From: DATJSN01 sp035504095
GTDB lineage: Bacteria; Planctomycetota; Phycisphaerae; WQYP01
Assembly (NCBI GenBank): GCA_035504095.1
Contig: DATJSN010000018.1
Span: 1 to 23,673, forward strand
Length of the DNA stretch: 23,673 nt
Direction: 5' to 3'
Position 1 is the first letter of the stretch; the number at the start of each line of letters is the position of its first letter. This document shows, piece by piece, positions 23,433 to 23,673 of the stretch. The position numbers and the translations under genes are program-made. The notes beneath the pieces were generated by a model that was not told the origin of the DNA, ran no database searches, and saw only the letters and a program-made list of their open reading frames with translations.

Positions 23433-23446
23433 ATAAAGGCTCTTAA
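23433..23446 (+). promoter_or_regulatory. Start-proximal palindrome family, before the last ORF
   Basis: ATAAAGGCTCTTAA lies about 38 nt before ATG 23485. The left half is degraded, the right half kept. Confidence 0.35.
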
Positions 23447-23484
23447 AGCCTGTTCTTTGACAAGTGAATAAGAGGAGTGACAAA

Positions 23485-23673
23485 ATGTCTGATTCTACGG
23501 AATCCGTCCGTCCACTCTCTGCCCAGATGACCGATTGTCACCCTTTTGGGACTAGAGCATTTCCACTCCAGATATGGCGTCTGCGTTGGTGTAGACGGGG
23601 TTGGCCGCAAGGAAGAGCGACAAGGCGGGTTTGCAAAACCCCGTCGCGGAGCGATGACGCAGCGGACGACCCT
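23485..23673 (+). CDS. Possible start of an ORF running off the window
   Basis: ATG 23485 has a good RBS (AGAGGAG, 23471-23477, 7 nt upstream) and stays open to the window end, giving 63 codons (MSDSTESVRPLSAQMTDCHP...). However, the later part is Arg-rich with no family signal (RWCRRGWPQGRATRRVCK), and it runs through inverted repeats: GACGGGGTT/AACCCCGTC (23594-23602 and 23637-23645) and GGGTTT/AAACCC (23627-23641). Either a real gene is interrupted by a repeat element, or a short leader ORF ends just beyond the window. Confidence 0.3.
   Translation, partial: MSDSTESVRPLSAQMTDCHPFGTRAFPLQIWRLRWCRRGWPQGRATRRVCKTPSRSDDAADDP

Larger units (their letters stand above)
23069..23484. other. Intergenic region with a palindrome and repeat strings
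   Basis: This 416 bp gap holds GGGACAGCCAC (23154-23164, as at 2043-2053), the perfect palindrome GTTCGCAA-TT-TTGCGAAC (23254-23271), CTCTGCG-type strings (23286-23330) and TTCGTG strings (23375-23400). The last palindrome-family copy lies at 23433-23446. I see no gene. Confidence 0.6.

Noticed and set aside
23457..23485. TTGACA as a -35 box for the last ORF
   Set aside because: The -10 position would fall on the start codon with a poor match, and the RBS lies between; it cannot serve this ORF.

Overview
The window reads as chromosome of a Gram-negative bacterium, most likely a planctomycete of the Phycisphaerae type. That placement is an inference. It rests on lipid A and heptose genes (lpxK, hldE, a gmhB-like gene), a PEP-CTERM surface protein, a SecA-like ATPase that stops right after its motor core, few strong Shine-Dalgarno sequences, and intergenic DNA full of short hairpin repeats. 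Most genes are housekeeping, have balanced to GC-rich codons and are complete.

Layout. 2-1300: 3' part of a SecA-like ATPase, cut by the window edge. 1301-3257: an island with an AT-rich six-helix membrane protein and a PEP-CTERM protein. It ends in a second, diverged copy of the last ~21 codons of the SecA gene, so a SecA 3' end lies at both borders. 3354-4076: rhomboid protease. 4221-4688: hicB-hicA toxin-antitoxin pair. 4758-6869 (minus): EF-G, behind a ~425 bp leader region with interlocking inverted repeats. 7296-8870 (minus): secreted GH28-like beta-helix protein. 8961-9368 (minus): bifunctional-nuclease (DUF151) protein. 9608-9892: small putative lipoprotein. 10003-12999: leuS. 13064-16945: lpxK-hldE-gmhB, a lipid A and ADP-heptose cluster whose last gene carries an unusual Pro/Ala linker and membrane tail. 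17098-17844: class I glutamine amidotransferase (peptidase C26). 17894-18490: thioredoxin-like protein with WCGDC. 19024-20118 (minus): pheA. 20604-21239: HNH endonuclease. 21345-21800 and 21854-23068 (minus): a tail-anchored small protein and an exported protein that I do not recognise. 23485-end: a weak ORF leaving the window.

Two patterns cut across the annotation. First, a near-palindromic motif, about TTAGAG(G/C)CTCTAA, occurs nine times, always outside gene bodies or across a stop codon. Eight of the nine lie within about 50 nt upstream of a start codon, on either strand. Second, the larger intergenic gaps are mosaics of the same short repeat units (REP-like hairpins, 'CCTGTCCCCTATCCCC' strings, 'TTCGTGGTTAAAAAC' strings), with one 25-nt hairpin found identically at two places and inverted at a third.

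No CRISPR array, rRNA, tRNA or transposase gene was seen. The best candidates for something undescribed are the nine-copy palindrome, the duplicated gene 3' ends (SecA, and in smaller form GH28), the membrane-anchored GmhB fusion and the leader upstream of fusA.
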